This document shows, one piece after another, positions 8,575-17,924 of a stretch of DNA of 64,000 nucleotides. The notes under the pieces are model-generated. The model was not told the origin of the DNA and made no database searches. It saw only the letters and a list, made by a program, of their open reading frames with translations. This stretch comes from Thiomicrorhabdus sp. Kp2 (GTDB lineage: Bacteria > Pseudomonadota > Gammaproteobacteria > Thiomicrospirales > Thiomicrospiraceae): NCBI RefSeq assembly GCF_000478585.1, contig NZ_ARWI01000001.1:2604001-2668000 (forward strand), in the 5' to 3' direction. The position numbers and the translations under genes were made by a program. Every line of letters begins with the position of its first letter. Positions within the stretch are counted from its first letter, which is position 1.

Positions 8575-8991
8575 CTAATGCTTATCACGTTCATCACAAA
8601 TGTGGCGATCACCTAAGTCATCAAAGTCAGGCATAGGCGGCATAAAACCATTTGTTTGCATGTTTTTAGTACACTCTTTAATGATTTTTATAGACGATGA
8701 GTTGGCGACTTCTTTACCAAAGGCAATGGCTTTATTTTGCGCTTCATCACGCTTACCTTGCTGGCAAAGTGATTTTAACTCAGGTTCAAGCTGGTTAATC
8801 CTTGCCTCGTATTGACGTAATTCAGCTTCATCAACTTGAAGTAAGCATTGTTGCATTTTTTGCATTTGTGCCATCATCTGTTGCATGTTCATGCCATTTA
8901 TATTTGACATCTGTTCTGCATAAGAGATCGATGTAAAGCCAACGCTGATAAGAATAACAAAGGATTGAAGTAAGGTTTTCATATTAGTCAT
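8575..8991 (-). CDS. Exported Met/Gln-rich protein with four cysteines
   Basis: The 138-residue protein has a signal peptide cleaved near SYA (residue 25). A Met/Gln-rich segment (MNMQQMMAQMQKMQQ) follows. Cysteines sit near residues 49, 76, 107 and 132, compatible with two disulfides in the periplasm. The middle looks helical. I do not recognise the family. ATG codons at positions 1 and 4 are both possible starts; either leaves a working signal peptide. No operon partner is evident: 168 bases separate it from dcd. Confidence 0.7.
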   Translation of the reverse strand: MTNMKTLLQSFVILISVGFTSISYAEQMSNINGMNMQQMMAQMQKMQQCLLQVDEAELRQYEARINQLEPELKSLCQQGKRDEAQNKAIAFGKEVANSSSIKIIKECTKNMQTNGFMPPMPDFDDLGDRHICDERDKH

Positions 8992-9159
8992 CTCTTTTAA
9001 GTTAAGGGTTGCTAGTCTTAATCCACTCGGGAAATCTCAGCTTTAGTTTGTATTATATAGATAGTAAGTAGAAAGATTCTGAAGGGTTTATGACCGTAGA
9101 GACTGGCCAAAATCTATCTGAAAAAGGATTTTGGCAATATTAACGCATCAGCTTGAGTG

Positions 9160-9783
9160 TTAATGTTCGTTTAAAAGTTCTAGCTGGCGGTCATTTAATT
9201 TTTGGTCTTCATTAATGCGGCTAGATGTTGGGCCTGTCTGGTTTTTATATTTTGCATCTGCACGTTTATTGTAGGGTTTGGTTGCGGCACTGGAAAGGGT
9301 TTCAAAGTTAATAGCGCAAATGTCCATGCCTGGGCGCAGTGCTAATGGCAATTTACCGCTGTTAAAAATTTCTAATACAATTTGTCCATGCCAGCCTGGA
9401 TCAATTCGGTGTGCAGTAACATGAACCATTAAGCCAAGACGTGCCAGGCTTGAACGACCATCTAACCAGCCAACCAAGTCATCAGGGATGGTAATCGATT
9501 CTAGCGTTGCTGCTAAAGCGAGTTCGCCTGGGTGCAAAAAGAAGGCTTGGTCTTCAGCGATTAAAATTTCATCGCCCATCACCGTATCCATAATTTTTTG
9601 TACTTCATCTTTTGGGCCGCTTAAATCAATGTAAGGTGCGGTGTGGTCATTAAACACTCTAAAGCGGTTATCTAACCGTAAATCAACACTGATACCTTTG
9701 ATTTTATCTGGTCCAGGCTCTGGGCTAATGGCAATTTTACCAACCTTAAGGTGTTGGATGATGTCTCTATCACTTAATTTCAT
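9160..9783 (-). CDS. dcd: dCTP deaminase
   Basis: The 207-residue enzyme deaminates dCTP to dUTP, feeding dTMP synthesis. The family core [20 protein letters not shown] (residues 105-124) is present. So is the catalytic glutamate E138 in QIVLEIFN, at the same number as in the E. coli enzyme. A C-terminal tail of about 15 residues makes it slightly longer than usual (193 aa). It is the last gene of the purM-purN-DUF3108-dcd run, starting 10 bases after the DUF3108 stop; no clear ribosome binding site is visible. Confidence 0.96.
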   Translation of the reverse strand: MKLSDRDIIQHLKVGKIAISPEPGPDKIKGISVDLRLDNRFRVFNDHTAPYIDLSGPKDEVQKIMDTVMGDEILIAEDQAFFLHPGELALAATLESITIPDDLVGWLDGRSSLARLGLMVHVTAHRIDPGWHGQIVLEIFNSGKLPLALRPGMDICAINFETLSSAATKPYNKRADAKYKNQTGPTSSRINEDQKLNDRQLELLNEH

Positions 9784-9793
9784 AATGCTGTAT

Positions 9794-10561
9794 TCACAAA
9801 AATTTAGGGGGCTCTGCTAATGTCAGAGTGATGGTTTTTTCTTCTTTATTTACAATGCGTATTTTACCTGGAAAATAATTATATTTTGGCAATAACCACA
9901 ACTCAATTTCAACATGTTGGCTGGTAAAGCGATATTTTACGGCATCAATATTATCATCAGCAAAATCCAACGCAACAAAGTTATGTTTATCGGTTGATTT
10001 AAGGTTAAGTTTGTCTTGAAAATTGCCATCTTGTAACGTGAAACTGTCAATGGGTTGTTGATTGATGACGGCATGCTGGATTGCGTAGGCGATGGATATA
10101 CTGTCAAAAAGTTTTGGTTGCATAGGCCATTCACGGTTTTTTTCAGGGTAGACAACACTGTTTTTATCCGCATTAAACACAAAATTTTGGTGTTTCTCTT
10201 TTGCTTTGTCATCTTTGTAGCTAATACCGAGTTTGTGGTAGCTTTGCCAAGTTAAATTGTCTTTGGTTTGTTTTAGATGAATGGTTTCATGAGAAGAGTC
10301 TTTAAAAAATGCAGCAGCAAAACCAGAAGGTTTAGCGTCACTTTTTAAAACACAGTTTGAGTTTTGGCAGGTGAACTGGTGTTTTGCTTGACCCAACGTT
10401 AAACCGAGTGCGTCAACGTCATAAGTTGCCTTAAAATCAGATAGTTCCGCTGAATAAGATGGATTGATTGAAAATAGACCCAAAAGGATTGCGCTATAAA
10501 AAGCGTGTTTAAGTTTGGTTTTTTTAATTAAACGCTTATGTTTGAAAGATATGTTGAACAT
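9794..10561 (-). CDS. Exported DUF3108-family protein
   Basis: The protein has a signal peptide ending in NPSYSA and a mature DUF3108-type domain that begins [16 protein letters not shown]. The family is envelope-associated, and its biochemical role is not established. An upstream ATG at 10606 is possible. I chose the ATG at 10561 because AAGAGGT lies six bases before it and the resulting 255-residue protein has a normal signal peptide. It follows purN by about 50 bases, a common arrangement in Gammaproteobacteria. Confidence 0.85.
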   Translation of the reverse strand: MFNISFKHKRLIKKTKLKHAFYSAILLGLFSINPSYSAELSDFKATYDVDALGLTLGQAKHQFTCQNSNCVLKSDAKPSGFAAAFFKDSSHETIHLKQTKDNLTWQSYHKLGISYKDDKAKEKHQNFVFNADKNSVVYPEKNREWPMQPKLFDSISIAYAIQHAVINQQPIDSFTLQDGNFQDKLNLKSTDKHNFVALDFADDNIDAVKYRFTSQHVEIELWLLPKYNYFPGKIRIVNKEEKTITLTLAEPPKFL

Positions 10562-10610
10562 GTAAGACCTCTTAATGAGAAGTAAGCTGAGCATGTTCTT
10601 TAGCATACCC

Positions 10611-11279
10611 TTAGTTTAGGTTGTTTAACAAGATAGGAGTATGAAGGCAGCTTTGATTTAACCAGGCCTGGTTGTTTTTTAACGCTAGTTTGCCAGTGAC
10701 GAACCATTCCACCACAAGAGGGTAAGCAATATGCTCTTGTGTGTGAACTTTATTCGCTAAGCTCTCTTCTGTATCGTTTGTTTCAATAGGTACTTCAGCT
10801 TGTAAAATGACTGGCCCACCATCCAGTTCAGCCGTTACAAAGTGGATGCTCAGGCCGTGTTTTTTATCACCCGCCTCTAATGCACGTTGATGGGTGTTTA
10901 GGCCTGTATATTTAGGCAGTAATGAAGGGTGAATATTAAGCATTTTGCCTAAAAAATGTTGGGTAAAGCCAGTGGTCAAAATTCGCATAAAACCAGCCAG
11001 CACAATTAAGTCAATATTGATTGAGTCAATGGCTTTTTGTAAAACTGCATCAAAACTTTCACGAGATTCAAACTTTTTATGATCAATCACTAAGGTCTGA
11101 ATGCCTGCGTTTTGAGCGCGAGTAACGCCATAGGCGTCAGGTCGGTTAGAAATCACTAAAGCAATCTCATACAACTCAGCATGCTCTTTTTGATGGTCAA
11201 TGATGGCTTGAAGATTGGAGCCACTACCCGAGATGAGTATGGCAATTTTTTTGGGTGATAGAGTGTTCATTGATTGCAT
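10611..11279 (-). CDS. purN: Phosphoribosylglycinamide formyltransferase 1
   Basis: The enzyme transfers a formyl group from 10-formyl-THF to GAR, the third step of purine synthesis. Visible motifs are the N-terminal ISGSGSNLQAI loop, the active-site NIHPSLLPKYTG, and the DGGPVILQ segment with the catalytic Asp. ATG codons at residues 1 and 4 are both possible starts. The gene carries an iterated palindrome near its 3' end, read as NNQAWLN. It is separated from purM by 198 bases that hold two long hairpins. Confidence 0.96.
   Translation of the reverse strand: MQSMNTLSPKKIAILISGSGSNLQAIIDHQKEHAELYEIALVISNRPDAYGVTRAQNAGIQTLVIDHKKFESRESFDAVLQKAIDSINIDLIVLAGFMRILTTGFTQHFLGKMLNIHPSLLPKYTGLNTHQRALEAGDKKHGLSIHFVTAELDGGPVILQAEVPIETNDTEESLANKVHTQEHIAYPLVVEWFVTGKLALKNNQAWLNQSCLHTPILLNNLN
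10661..10672. repeat. Iterated palindrome copy 3 (inside purN)
   Basis: Exact copy within the 3' end of purN, extending to the 14-bp palindrome AACCAGGCCTGGTT. Read on the reverse strand it encodes Gln-Ala-Trp. Confidence 0.9.
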
Positions 11280-11357
11280 ATTGATTGGCTGTGTTTCTAA
11301 ATGAGGGGGTTGAATTTAATCATTTGAAATTAAAAAAAGAGTGATGCTTTGAGAAAA

Positions 11358-11409
11358 GTTAATCTTTAAACGAGTCATATAGATAGCTATAACTTTTTTA
11401 AAGATTAAC
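11358..11409 (-). terminator. Long hairpin 2 in the purM-purN gap
   Basis: The 13-bp arms GTTAATCTTTAAA (11358-11370) and TTTAAAGATTAAC (11397-11409) enclose a 26-base loop containing a smaller TATAG/CTATA stem. On the reverse strand TTTTC follows, so it may terminate or attenuate the purM transcript. It could equally be an RNA-processing or stabilising structure. Confidence 0.55.
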
Positions 11410-11415
11410 CTTATC

Positions 11416-11457
11416 TTTAAGAGCTTAGTTTTGTTAAGACTAAACTAAGCTCTTAAA
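11416..11457 (-). terminator. Long hairpin 1 in the purM-purN gap
   Basis: A perfect 16-bp stem (11416-11431 with 11442-11457) has a 10-base loop and begins 20 bases after the purM stop. It is not followed by a T run, so simple intrinsic termination is doubtful on its own. Together with the next hairpin it forms a tandem structure. Confidence 0.55.
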
Positions 11458-11477
11458 TGATAGGGAATATCGATTGA

Positions 11478-12527
11478 TTAACCTTGAACTAATTGAACTG
11501 TAGGTTCAGTTTGTTCTGAGGTTTCAATCTGACCAATTACCGATACGGTTTCACCAGCTTTAGTTAGAATTTCAATCGCTTTTTCTTGCACTGCGGCATC
11601 AACCACAATGACCAAACCAATACCGCAGTTCAATGTACGGTGCATCTCTTCAAATTCAACGTTGCCATTTGCTTGAATCCAATCAAATACCGCAGGGCGT
11701 TTCCAGCTGTTAGTGTCAATATTGGCCATAGTGTTAGCAGGCATAACACGAGGTAGGTTTTCTAATAAACCACCACCTGTGATATGAGATACCGCATGAA
11801 TATCAACCGACTTCATTAGCTCTAATAATGATTTAACGTAAATCTTAGTTGGTGCCATTAGCGCATCAATCAGTGGTTGACCGTCCATATCCATTTGTAA
11901 ATCAGCATTGCTGACTTCTAAGATTTTACGAATTAAAGAGTAACCGTTTGAGTGTGGGCCAGTTGATGCTAAACCAAGCATTACATCACCCGCTTTAACT
12001 TTAGTGCCATCAATCAAATCAGCTTTTTCAACAATACCTACACAGAATCCAGCAAGGTCATAATCGCCATCAGGGTACATGCCAGGCATCTCAGCGGTTT
12101 CACCACCGATTAATGCGCAACCAGACTGAAGGCAACCTTCACCAATGCCTTTAACTACGTCAGTCGCCACTGGAAGGTCTAACTTACCCGTTGCATAATA
12201 ATCTAAGAAGAAAAGAGGCTCTGCACCTTGAACAATCAAGTCGTTAACACACATGGCAACTAAGTCGATACCCACTTTGTCATGTTTACCGCTATCAATG
12301 GCTAAACGCAGTTTTGTACCCACACCATCCGTACCTGAAACTAAAATTGGATTTTTGTACTTACTCATATCCAATTCAAATAGTGCACCAAAGCCACCTA
12401 AAGAAGCAGGAACTTCTGGACGAGTTGTGGCTTTTGCAATGGGTTTGATGGCTTCAACTAATGCGTTACCCGCATCAATATCAACACCAGCATCTTTATA
12501 ACTAATGGATTGTGTATTTGTTGTCAT
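11478..12527 (-). CDS. purM: Phosphoribosylformylglycinamidine cyclo-ligase
   Basis: The 349-residue enzyme closes the imidazole ring of AIR in purine synthesis. Family motifs are complete: [13 protein letters not shown] at the N terminus, [12 protein letters not shown] near residue 65, [19 protein letters not shown] near residue 92, and [11 protein letters not shown] near residue 141. Length matches E. coli PurM (345 aa). It is the first gene of the reverse-strand pur/dcd run and diverges from the DUF2066-hda pair, a conserved gammaproteobacterial arrangement. Confidence 0.97.
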   Translation of the reverse strand: MTTNTQSISYKDAGVDIDAGNALVEAIKPIAKATTRPEVPASLGGFGALFELDMSKYKNPILVSGTDGVGTKLRLAIDSGKHDKVGIDLVAMCVNDLIVQGAEPLFFLDYYATGKLDLPVATDVVKGIGEGCLQSGCALIGGETAEMPGMYPDGDYDLAGFCVGIVEKADLIDGTKVKAGDVMLGLASTGPHSNGYSLIRKILEVSNADLQMDMDGQPLIDALMAPTKIYVKSLLELMKSVDIHAVSHITGGGLLENLPRVMPANTMANIDTNSWKRPAVFDWIQANGNVEFEEMHRTLNCGIGLVIVVDAAVQEKAIEILTKAGETVSVIGQIETSEQTEPTVQLVQG

Positions 12528-12726
12528 AATCTCGAATCTATAATCTAACGGTTTAAAATGAGTTAAGGTACTGAAGGCTGTATTATCAGTACAATTTCGT
12601 AATTTTGCGAATTGAGTGTATTTATGACTCTCAAGCCTTGAAAAAAGCTGACCATGTCAGGCAAAAGTCTGTACTGACTTTACGAAAAAATATTATGATA
12701 TTGTAACGAAATTTTGTGGGTCAGAT

Positions 12727-13881
12727 ATGAGAAGTTTTCACCTATTATTAGTAATTTTAAGTTTGTTGGTTTTACCGTTTGGTTCTTTTGCAAGTTCGGT
12801 TGTTATGCCACAAACCTTTTTTACGGTTACCTTACCTTATGATGAGGCCTTAAATGTGGCCAAAATACCTCAAGGTAAAGAGGCTCAAAACCTTTCATTG
12901 GTTGCTAGGCAAGCCCAAAAAGGGATGCGGTTGTTACTGATGCGTTTAACTGGACAAACCCGTCTCATAGATTCGAAAATTGGACAGAATTATATTAATA
13001 CTGCAAATGATTGGTTAGCGAGTTACAACATCAAAGCCCGACAGGAAGATGGGGTAACGGTTGGTCAAGATATTGAAATGAACTTTGATGCCGATCGACT
13101 CAAAGCCTCTTTTTCTGCCCACCACATTAAACTTTGGGCGTATTCGCAGCGTCCAAAAACGCTTGTTATGGGGTCTTTTGTTCAACAAGGTCGCCTGGTG
13201 AAATTAAATACCGAAATTTTAGACTACCGAGTTGATGTCGATTTTAGGGATTATCCAAAGATGTTAGGTTTGCCGGTTTCGATTCCTGATGAAAATACCA
13301 ATTGGGTCTATCCTGTAAATCCTGAAAGTAGCTACACAAGAATTCAAGAAGTGCTGTTGAGTCAGAGTCAGCAAAATTTATTGAGTTTTAAATTATTGGC
13401 TAAAACCCAAGGTGAGTATGAGCTGGCTTGGTATTTATTTAGCCTTTCGGGTAAAACATTGGCTAAAAATATTGTGATGGGTTCCAATCGACAAGCATTA
13501 ATGGAGCAGATGTTTGAATCTATCATGCAACAATATGTTAAGTTAGCCGCCGTTAGAAATATACGTAAAAATCATATTTTGGTTAATGTGAATCAAATTA
13601 CCTTTGGTGATCAGGTAAATCAACTTGAGCAAGACTTAAAAGAGCAGCAACCAATGATTAGAAAAGCTGACCTGGTCACTCTTTCAGCAGGTAAAGCGCA
13701 ATTTGATATTGAATACCAAGGCGATTTACAAACCGTATTAGATTGGTTTAAACGTTGGAATAAAGTGCAGTTTTTGAGTATCTCTGCTGACAAGCAAGAA
13801 CTTGAAGTAAACGCGCACTATCAAAACTTTAAGCCACAATTTCAAAATAAAACCGAGCCTGCTAGTCAGTCGGATATGTAA
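12727..13881 (+). CDS. Exported DUF2066-domain protein
   Basis: The 384-residue protein starts with a signal peptide ending in SFAS. The N-terminal half matches DUF2066, including the MRLLLMRLTGQTRL segment near residue 67 and a VGQDIEMNFDADRL stretch. The family almost always lies between purM and hda, as here, but its function is not known. Its stop is 11 bases from the hda start, so the two are co-transcribed. It should be periplasmic or envelope-associated. Confidence 0.88.
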   Translation: MRSFHLLLVILSLLVLPFGSFASSVVMPQTFFTVTLPYDEALNVAKIPQGKEAQNLSLVARQAQKGMRLLLMRLTGQTRLIDSKIGQNYINTANDWLASYNIKARQEDGVTVGQDIEMNFDADRLKASFSAHHIKLWAYSQRPKTLVMGSFVQQGRLVKLNTEILDYRVDVDFRDYPKMLGLPVSIPDENTNWVYPVNPESSYTRIQEVLLSQSQQNLLSFKLLAKTQGEYELAWYLFSLSGKTLAKNIVMGSNRQALMEQMFESIMQQYVKLAAVRNIRKNHILVNVNQITFGDQVNQLEQDLKEQQPMIRKADLVTLSAGKAQFDIEYQGDLQTVLDWFKRWNKVQFLSISADKQELEVNAHYQNFKPQFQNKTEPASQSDM

Positions 13882-13892
13882 AAGGTTCGTTA

Positions 13893-14600
13893 ATGTTTGT
13901 ACAAATGCCACTAAAAATAGGGCTTAGAGATGATGCGTGTTTTCAAACCTTTGTCACAGAAAAAGAATCCATTGCGGTTGCCTTAAATGCGCTACAGGCC
14001 GCACTACTCAAAAATAGTGGCAATGCTTTCTATTTATATGGAAAAGGTGGTGTGGGTAAAACACACCTTTTGCAAGCGGCCTGTCGATTTGTCACTGAGA
14101 AAGAGAGCGCTAGCGTCTATTTACCCATGAGTGATGATGGCTTACCGCTTATTCCTGATGTATTACATGGTCTTGAGCAAACGCCGTTGGTTTGCCTAGA
14201 TGATATGAATCATCTTATTGGTAATGCTAAGTGGGAAGTGGCGTTAGCGAATTTAATTACTAAATCAAGTGTGCAGGGTCATACAATAATCCTTTCTGGA
14301 GAGAAAGCCATTAATGATTGGGATATTTGTACTCAGGAGTTAGCTAAGGCGTTAATGAATGTATTGCCTATTGCGATGCAGGGGCTTGAAGAAAAAGCTG
14401 AGGTGATTGAAGCTTTGCAAAGACACAGTGCCAAAATGGGGTTTGAATTACCTAATGAGGTAGGGAATTTTCTGGTTAAGCAGTTTTCTAGTGACCTGCA
14501 AGAGCTTTTGGCCGTTTTAAAGTTGCTGGAACAAGCGACCCTGGTTGAGAAAAGAAGGTTAACGCTTCCTTTTGTAAAACAAGTTTTAAAACAAGTTTAG
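13893..14600 (+). CDS. hda: DnaA regulatory inactivator Hda
   Basis: This 235-residue AAA+ protein is homologous to the ATPase region of DnaA. With the sliding clamp, Hda stimulates hydrolysis of DnaA-bound ATP to prevent re-initiation. The N-terminal MPLKIGLRDDACFQTF segment resembles the clamp-binding region of the family. The nucleotide loop reads YGKGGVGKTHLL near residue 48, a full Walker A with Lys-Thr; as I recall, E. coli Hda has Arg-Ser there. Position after DUF2066 and next to purM supports the call. Confidence 0.93.
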   Translation: MFVQMPLKIGLRDDACFQTFVTEKESIAVALNALQAALLKNSGNAFYLYGKGGVGKTHLLQAACRFVTEKESASVYLPMSDDGLPLIPDVLHGLEQTPLVCLDDMNHLIGNAKWEVALANLITKSSVQGHTIILSGEKAINDWDICTQELAKALMNVLPIAMQGLEEKAEVIEALQRHSAKMGFELPNEVGNFLVKQFSSDLQELLAVLKLLEQATLVEKRRLTLPFVKQVLKQV

Positions 14601-14632
14601 TTATGGCTTGCGCCTATTAAGGATTTAAAAGA

Positions 14633-15166
14633 ATGAAATTTCAAAAAACAGTATTCAGTTTAATTTTAGTGATAATGAGTTTTTTAGTTGGGATGAATGC
14701 ATCTTATGCAAAAGAGCAACCTGAAGATGTTGAATTTATTGACTTAGATGGTAATAAGACGTATCTTTCGGACTACAAAGGAAAGTGGGTTATTATTAAT
14801 TTATGGGCAACATGGTGCCCGCCATGTTTGGTTGAAATTCCTGATTTAGTATTGTTTCATGAAGCACATAAAGATAAAGATGCCGTTGTTATTGGTGTTA
14901 ACTACGAAGCAAATGACCCTCAAAAAGTGAAAAATTTTGCAGAGTCACAGATGATTAACTACCCAGTAGTTCGCTTTAAAGGTAAAGTTGATGGCCGAAC
15001 TACGCCGTTTGGTGACTTAAAAGGATTGCCTACCACCTATATGGTTACGCCAGCGGGTGATGTGGTTGCAGCAAGAGTAGGTATGGTAGACCAAAATATG
15101 TTAGAAACCTTTATGGAAAGATATACCACCATTCAAGATAAGAAAACTGAAGAAGCCAAAAAATAA
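14633..15166 (+). CDS. TlpA/ResA-like periplasmic thiol-disulfide oxidoreductase
   Basis: The 177-residue protein has a signal peptide ending near SYA (residue 26) and a thioredoxin fold with the active site WCPPC in NLWATWCPPCLVEIPDL. The cis-proline segment is present as KGLPTTYMV. The family reduces disulfides in the periplasm, often for cytochrome c or Cu-centre assembly. It lies 32 bases after hda and 66 bases before a second thioredoxin-fold gene. The two probably act in the same redox pathway. Confidence 0.9.
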   Translation: MKFQKTVFSLILVIMSFLVGMNASYAKEQPEDVEFIDLDGNKTYLSDYKGKWVIINLWATWCPPCLVEIPDLVLFHEAHKDKDAVVIGVNYEANDPQKVKNFAESQMINYPVVRFKGKVDGRTTPFGDLKGLPTTYMVTPAGDVVAARVGMVDQNMLETFMERYTTIQDKKTEEAKK

Positions 15167-15232
15167 TCTCATGTTTTAGTTAACTTTAGTTAATTAAAGA
15201 TAGATTTGATTTCATTGTTAAGAGAGAAAATT

Positions 15233-15784
15233 ATGTTTAAGAGTTCCGTTTTAAATATTAAAAATCTATTTGTCTTGTGTTTAAGTAGTTTTATGCTTTT
15301 TACAAGTTACCAGGCCTGGTCAGCTGAGGATGCGTTTTTTTCGGAGACGTTTGGTAACTATCAAGAAGAGCTAGAAGTGGCTAAGGAAGATGGTAAAAAA
15401 GGGGTGTTTATCTTTTATCATATGGATGAATGTCCGTTTTGCCATCGTATGAGAACAACGATTATGACCGAGCCTGATGTCATTAAACTCTATAAAGATA
15501 ACTTTACTAACTTAATGCATGACATTGAAGGCAGCAACGAAATTACTGACTTTGATGGAACCAAAGATACCGCTCAAAATATTGCAGAGAAAAAATATCG
15601 TGTACGCGCCACACCTGTGATGATGATTTTTGATTTGGAAGGAAAGCCCGTAGTGAAATATACTGGACCTACTCGCACCAAAGAAGAGTTTAAATGGTTA
15701 GCTGAGTACGTTATTGATGGCAGTTACAAAAAAGAGTCATTCACGGCCTACAAGCGTGCTCGCAAGAAAGCGAATAGAGAATAA
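15233..15784 (+). CDS. Exported thioredoxin-fold protein (SoxW-like)
   Basis: The start at ATG 15233 is chosen because AGAGAG precedes it and the reading frame then opens with a good signal peptide; an upstream TTG lacks support. The mature protein (about 155 aa) has a redox motif CPFCHRM, and a cis-Pro segment VRATPVMMIFD. This resembles SoxW and related periplasmic thioredoxins that keep sulfur-oxidation proteins reduced. SoxW itself is not proven here, as soxB lies 46 kb away. An iterated palindrome encodes YQAWS at the signal-peptide cleavage region. Confidence 0.85.
   Translation: MFKSSVLNIKNLFVLCLSSFMLFTSYQAWSAEDAFFSETFGNYQEELEVAKEDGKKGVFIFYHMDECPFCHRMRTTIMTEPDVIKLYKDNFTNLMHDIEGSNEITDFDGTKDTAQNIAEKKYRVRATPVMMIFDLEGKPVVKYTGPTRTKEEFKWLAEYVIDGSYKKESFTAYKRARKKANRE
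15309..15320. repeat. Iterated palindrome copy 4 (inside the SoxW-like gene)
   Basis: Exact copy in the signal-peptide region, encoding Tyr-Gln-Ala-Trp-Ser. Confidence 0.9.
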
Positions 15785-15893
15785 TCTAAACAACTGCTTA
15801 TTTGTAATGGTCGATGACGAATCTTCTTTAGTTGGCGGCTATTACATTGAGCCTGATAATTACTTGCTAATAATCCAATAAGAGGTCAAATCC

Positions 15894-17306
15894 TTGATCA
15901 CACATTCTATTGATATAAAGCCATTCTTGTCTAATAAAAGAGCCAAATTGTTTCCAGTTATTGCGCTGTTTTTAAGTGCGACTGTTAGCTATTCGGCTAT
16001 TTCTAAAGCTGAAATACCCACTGAAAAAACACCTGAACAAGCCGTTGTTCAAGAAATACAAAAACCAAACTTACCAAATCCATTAGATTTAACTACCTTA
16101 TTGGCCTCTTTTGCCCATACCTCTCCTGAGATTAGCATGCAGTTGGCAAATATTGATTTGGCTAAAGCAAACTTAGATGGCAATCAAGTTGATAATGGTT
16201 GGCAGGCCAATATAGAAGGTCGTTTGGGGCGAAGAGATTATGCCGAAGAGAGTCAACCTCATAATTTATTGGCTTTGCATGTCGGTAAGGTCTTATACGA
16301 TTTTGATCGTTCAGAAACCTTGTTACAAGCTGATCAAACACGATTAGCACAACAGTCTGTGTTGCTGGAGATGTATGAAAACAAACAGCGTTTAAATGTG
16401 GTTAAGGCCTATTTCAATGTTTTGCTAGCCGATTTTCAATATCGTATTGATAATGAAGGCATGGCCATAGAGTATGTGAGCTTTGATAAAGTCAAAGATA
16501 GGCATGCCATAGGACAGCTCTCTGATGTTGATTTGTTAGAATCAGAACAACGCTATGAAGCGGCATTAGTTAAACGAATGAAAGCGGAACAGATGCAGTT
16601 ACAAACTCGAATTGAGTTGGCTAATGTTCTAGGTCTGCCTGATGCACGACCAGATGAACTCAGCTTTCCTGCACTTAACTCTTTTAATTCACGTTCTGTA
16701 AAAGAGTTGAGTTTACAGGACTTACAAAAACAAGTCATGCAAAAAAACCCACAATTGGTTGCTTTACAACAGGCGCAGCAGGCGCAATTGTTTATGGCAC
16801 AAAATGCCCAAAAAACCTCTTCGCCAAGTTTGCGCGCAGATGCGTGGGTTGGTCAACTATCGAGCTATCCAGAGATACGTGAAGGAAATTGGAAAGCCAC
16901 ACTTTCAGTTGATGTGCCGTTGTATGATGGCGGAGCTAAAAACTCAGCCATGGCAAAGTCTCAAGCAGAGCTTAATAAAATAAAAGCACAAACGCAGCAA
17001 CTAGAACAGTCATTAAGAACTCAGGTAAGCGAAATCTATTTTCAATTAAAGTTGCTTGATGCTGATAAAAAGCAACGTCGAGCTTTTGGTGATTACGCTG
17101 ACTTGTATTTAGACTATAGCCGTGCGCTCTATGAAAATGAGAGCTCTACCGATTTGGGTGATGCGATGGTTCGTTTATCAGAAGCAAACTACAAAATGGT
17201 GGAGTGGCGTTTTAAACAAGCTTTATTGTGGTTACAGTTAGATTATTTGTTAGGTGAAAAAATCGCTTTAACACCCGTTGAAACCACGCTCGCTCAAACC
17301 AAATAA
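15894..17306 (+). CDS. TolC-family outer-membrane efflux/secretion protein
   Basis: The 470-residue protein shows the two-repeat, long-helix pattern of TolC trimers (residues about 65-260 and 270-460), with a VDVPLYDGGAKNSAMAKSQ segment typical of the second repeat. An N-terminal hydrophobic stretch ending SYSAISKA acts as signal peptide. Translation likely begins at TTG 15894, since AGAGGT lies seven bases upstream. It pairs with the short adaptor gene that follows. No inner-membrane pump is encoded nearby. Confidence 0.88.
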   Translation: MITHSIDIKPFLSNKRAKLFPVIALFLSATVSYSAISKAEIPTEKTPEQAVVQEIQKPNLPNPLDLTTLLASFAHTSPEISMQLANIDLAKANLDGNQVDNGWQANIEGRLGRRDYAEESQPHNLLALHVGKVLYDFDRSETLLQADQTRLAQQSVLLEMYENKQRLNVVKAYFNVLLADFQYRIDNEGMAIEYVSFDKVKDRHAIGQLSDVDLLESEQRYEAALVKRMKAEQMQLQTRIELANVLGLPDARPDELSFPALNSFNSRSVKELSLQDLQKQVMQKNPQLVALQQAQQAQLFMAQNAQKTSSPSLRADAWVGQLSSYPEIREGNWKATLSVDVPLYDGGAKNSAMAKSQAELNKIKAQTQQLEQSLRTQVSEIYFQLKLLDADKKQRRAFGDYADLYLDYSRALYENESSTDLGDAMVRLSEANYKMVEWRFKQALLWLQLDYLLGEKIALTPVETTLAQTK

Positions 17307-17360
17307 TAGACGACTCGTAAGGTGATTATGATGAGTAATTTTGTATCTAAGGAAATAAAA

Positions 17361-17873
17361 GTGACTAAACAATTTAAACAAGGTTTATTCGTGAGTGCAT
17401 TATTGCTTGCCAGTAGTATGGCTTTTGCAGAAAGTACAGCGGTTAAAGTAGGGGCATTAGTTTCAGGTCAAGTGACTAAAGTGTATGTAACAGAAGGTCA
17501 GGCTGTTAAAGCAGGCGAAAAATTACTCGATTTAGACAGCAGTCGTTATCAAGCAAAATTAAGCTTATTAAAATCGCAGCAAAATATGGCTAAGTTTGCG
17601 ATGAATGATGCCAAAATTGAGCTAAATCAGGCTTTAGATTTATATGATAGAACCGTGACCTCAAAACGTACTTTAGATGCTTCTCAATTACGCTACGATT
17701 TGGCTAAAGCCGCTTATGAAAAAGCCAAGGCGGAAGTCGCTTTTCACCAGGCCTGGTCAAAATATGTATATATCAAGGCACCAGTGAATGGCAAAGTGGT
17801 TAAAATATATGCACCAGTTGGCACGACGGTATTTAAAGAAAATACCCCTATGCTTGAGTTACAGCCAGAATAA
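17361..17873 (+). CDS. Short HlyD/RND-type periplasmic adaptor
   Basis: I place the start at GTG 17361: AAGGAA lies six bases before it and the protein then opens with a textbook signal peptide ending MAFAES. ATG codons at 17328 and 17331 would add an unusual extension. The mature part holds a split lipoyl domain (VSGQVTKVYVTEGQAVKAGE and IKAPVNGKVVKIYAPVG) around a short helical hairpin. The beta-barrel and membrane-proximal domains of normal adaptors (350-400 aa) are absent. It begins about 55 bases after the TolC-like gene. An iterated palindrome encodes HQAWS near its end. Confidence 0.8.
   Translation: MTKQFKQGLFVSALLLASSMAFAESTAVKVGALVSGQVTKVYVTEGQAVKAGEKLLDLDSSRYQAKLSLLKSQQNMAKFAMNDAKIELNQALDLYDRTVTSKRTLDASQLRYDLAKAAYEKAKAEVAFHQAWSKYVYIKAPVNGKVVKIYAPVGTTVFKENTPMLELQPE
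17746..17757. repeat. Iterated palindrome copy 5 (inside the adaptor gene)
   Basis: Exact copy encoding His-Gln-Ala-Trp-Ser in the adaptor. Confidence 0.9.
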
Positions 17874-17888
17874 TGATTAATAAAAGTT

Positions 17889-17900
17889 ACCAGGCCTGGT
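17889..17900. repeat. Iterated palindrome copy 6
   Basis: Exact copy 15 bases after the adaptor stop and 24 bases before the next start. It is only 143 bases from the previous copy. Confidence 0.9.
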
Positions 17901-17924
17901 TGTTTGTAAATAATAAGGAATAAG

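Noticed and set aside
10562-10606. Upstream ATG of the DUF3108 gene
   Set aside because: The downstream ATG has a much better ribosome binding site and gives a normal signal peptide.
17328-17360. Longer N terminus for the short adaptor
   Set aside because: It would put about 11 extra residues before a textbook signal peptide; the GTG start has its own AAGGAA site. The longer form is not excluded.
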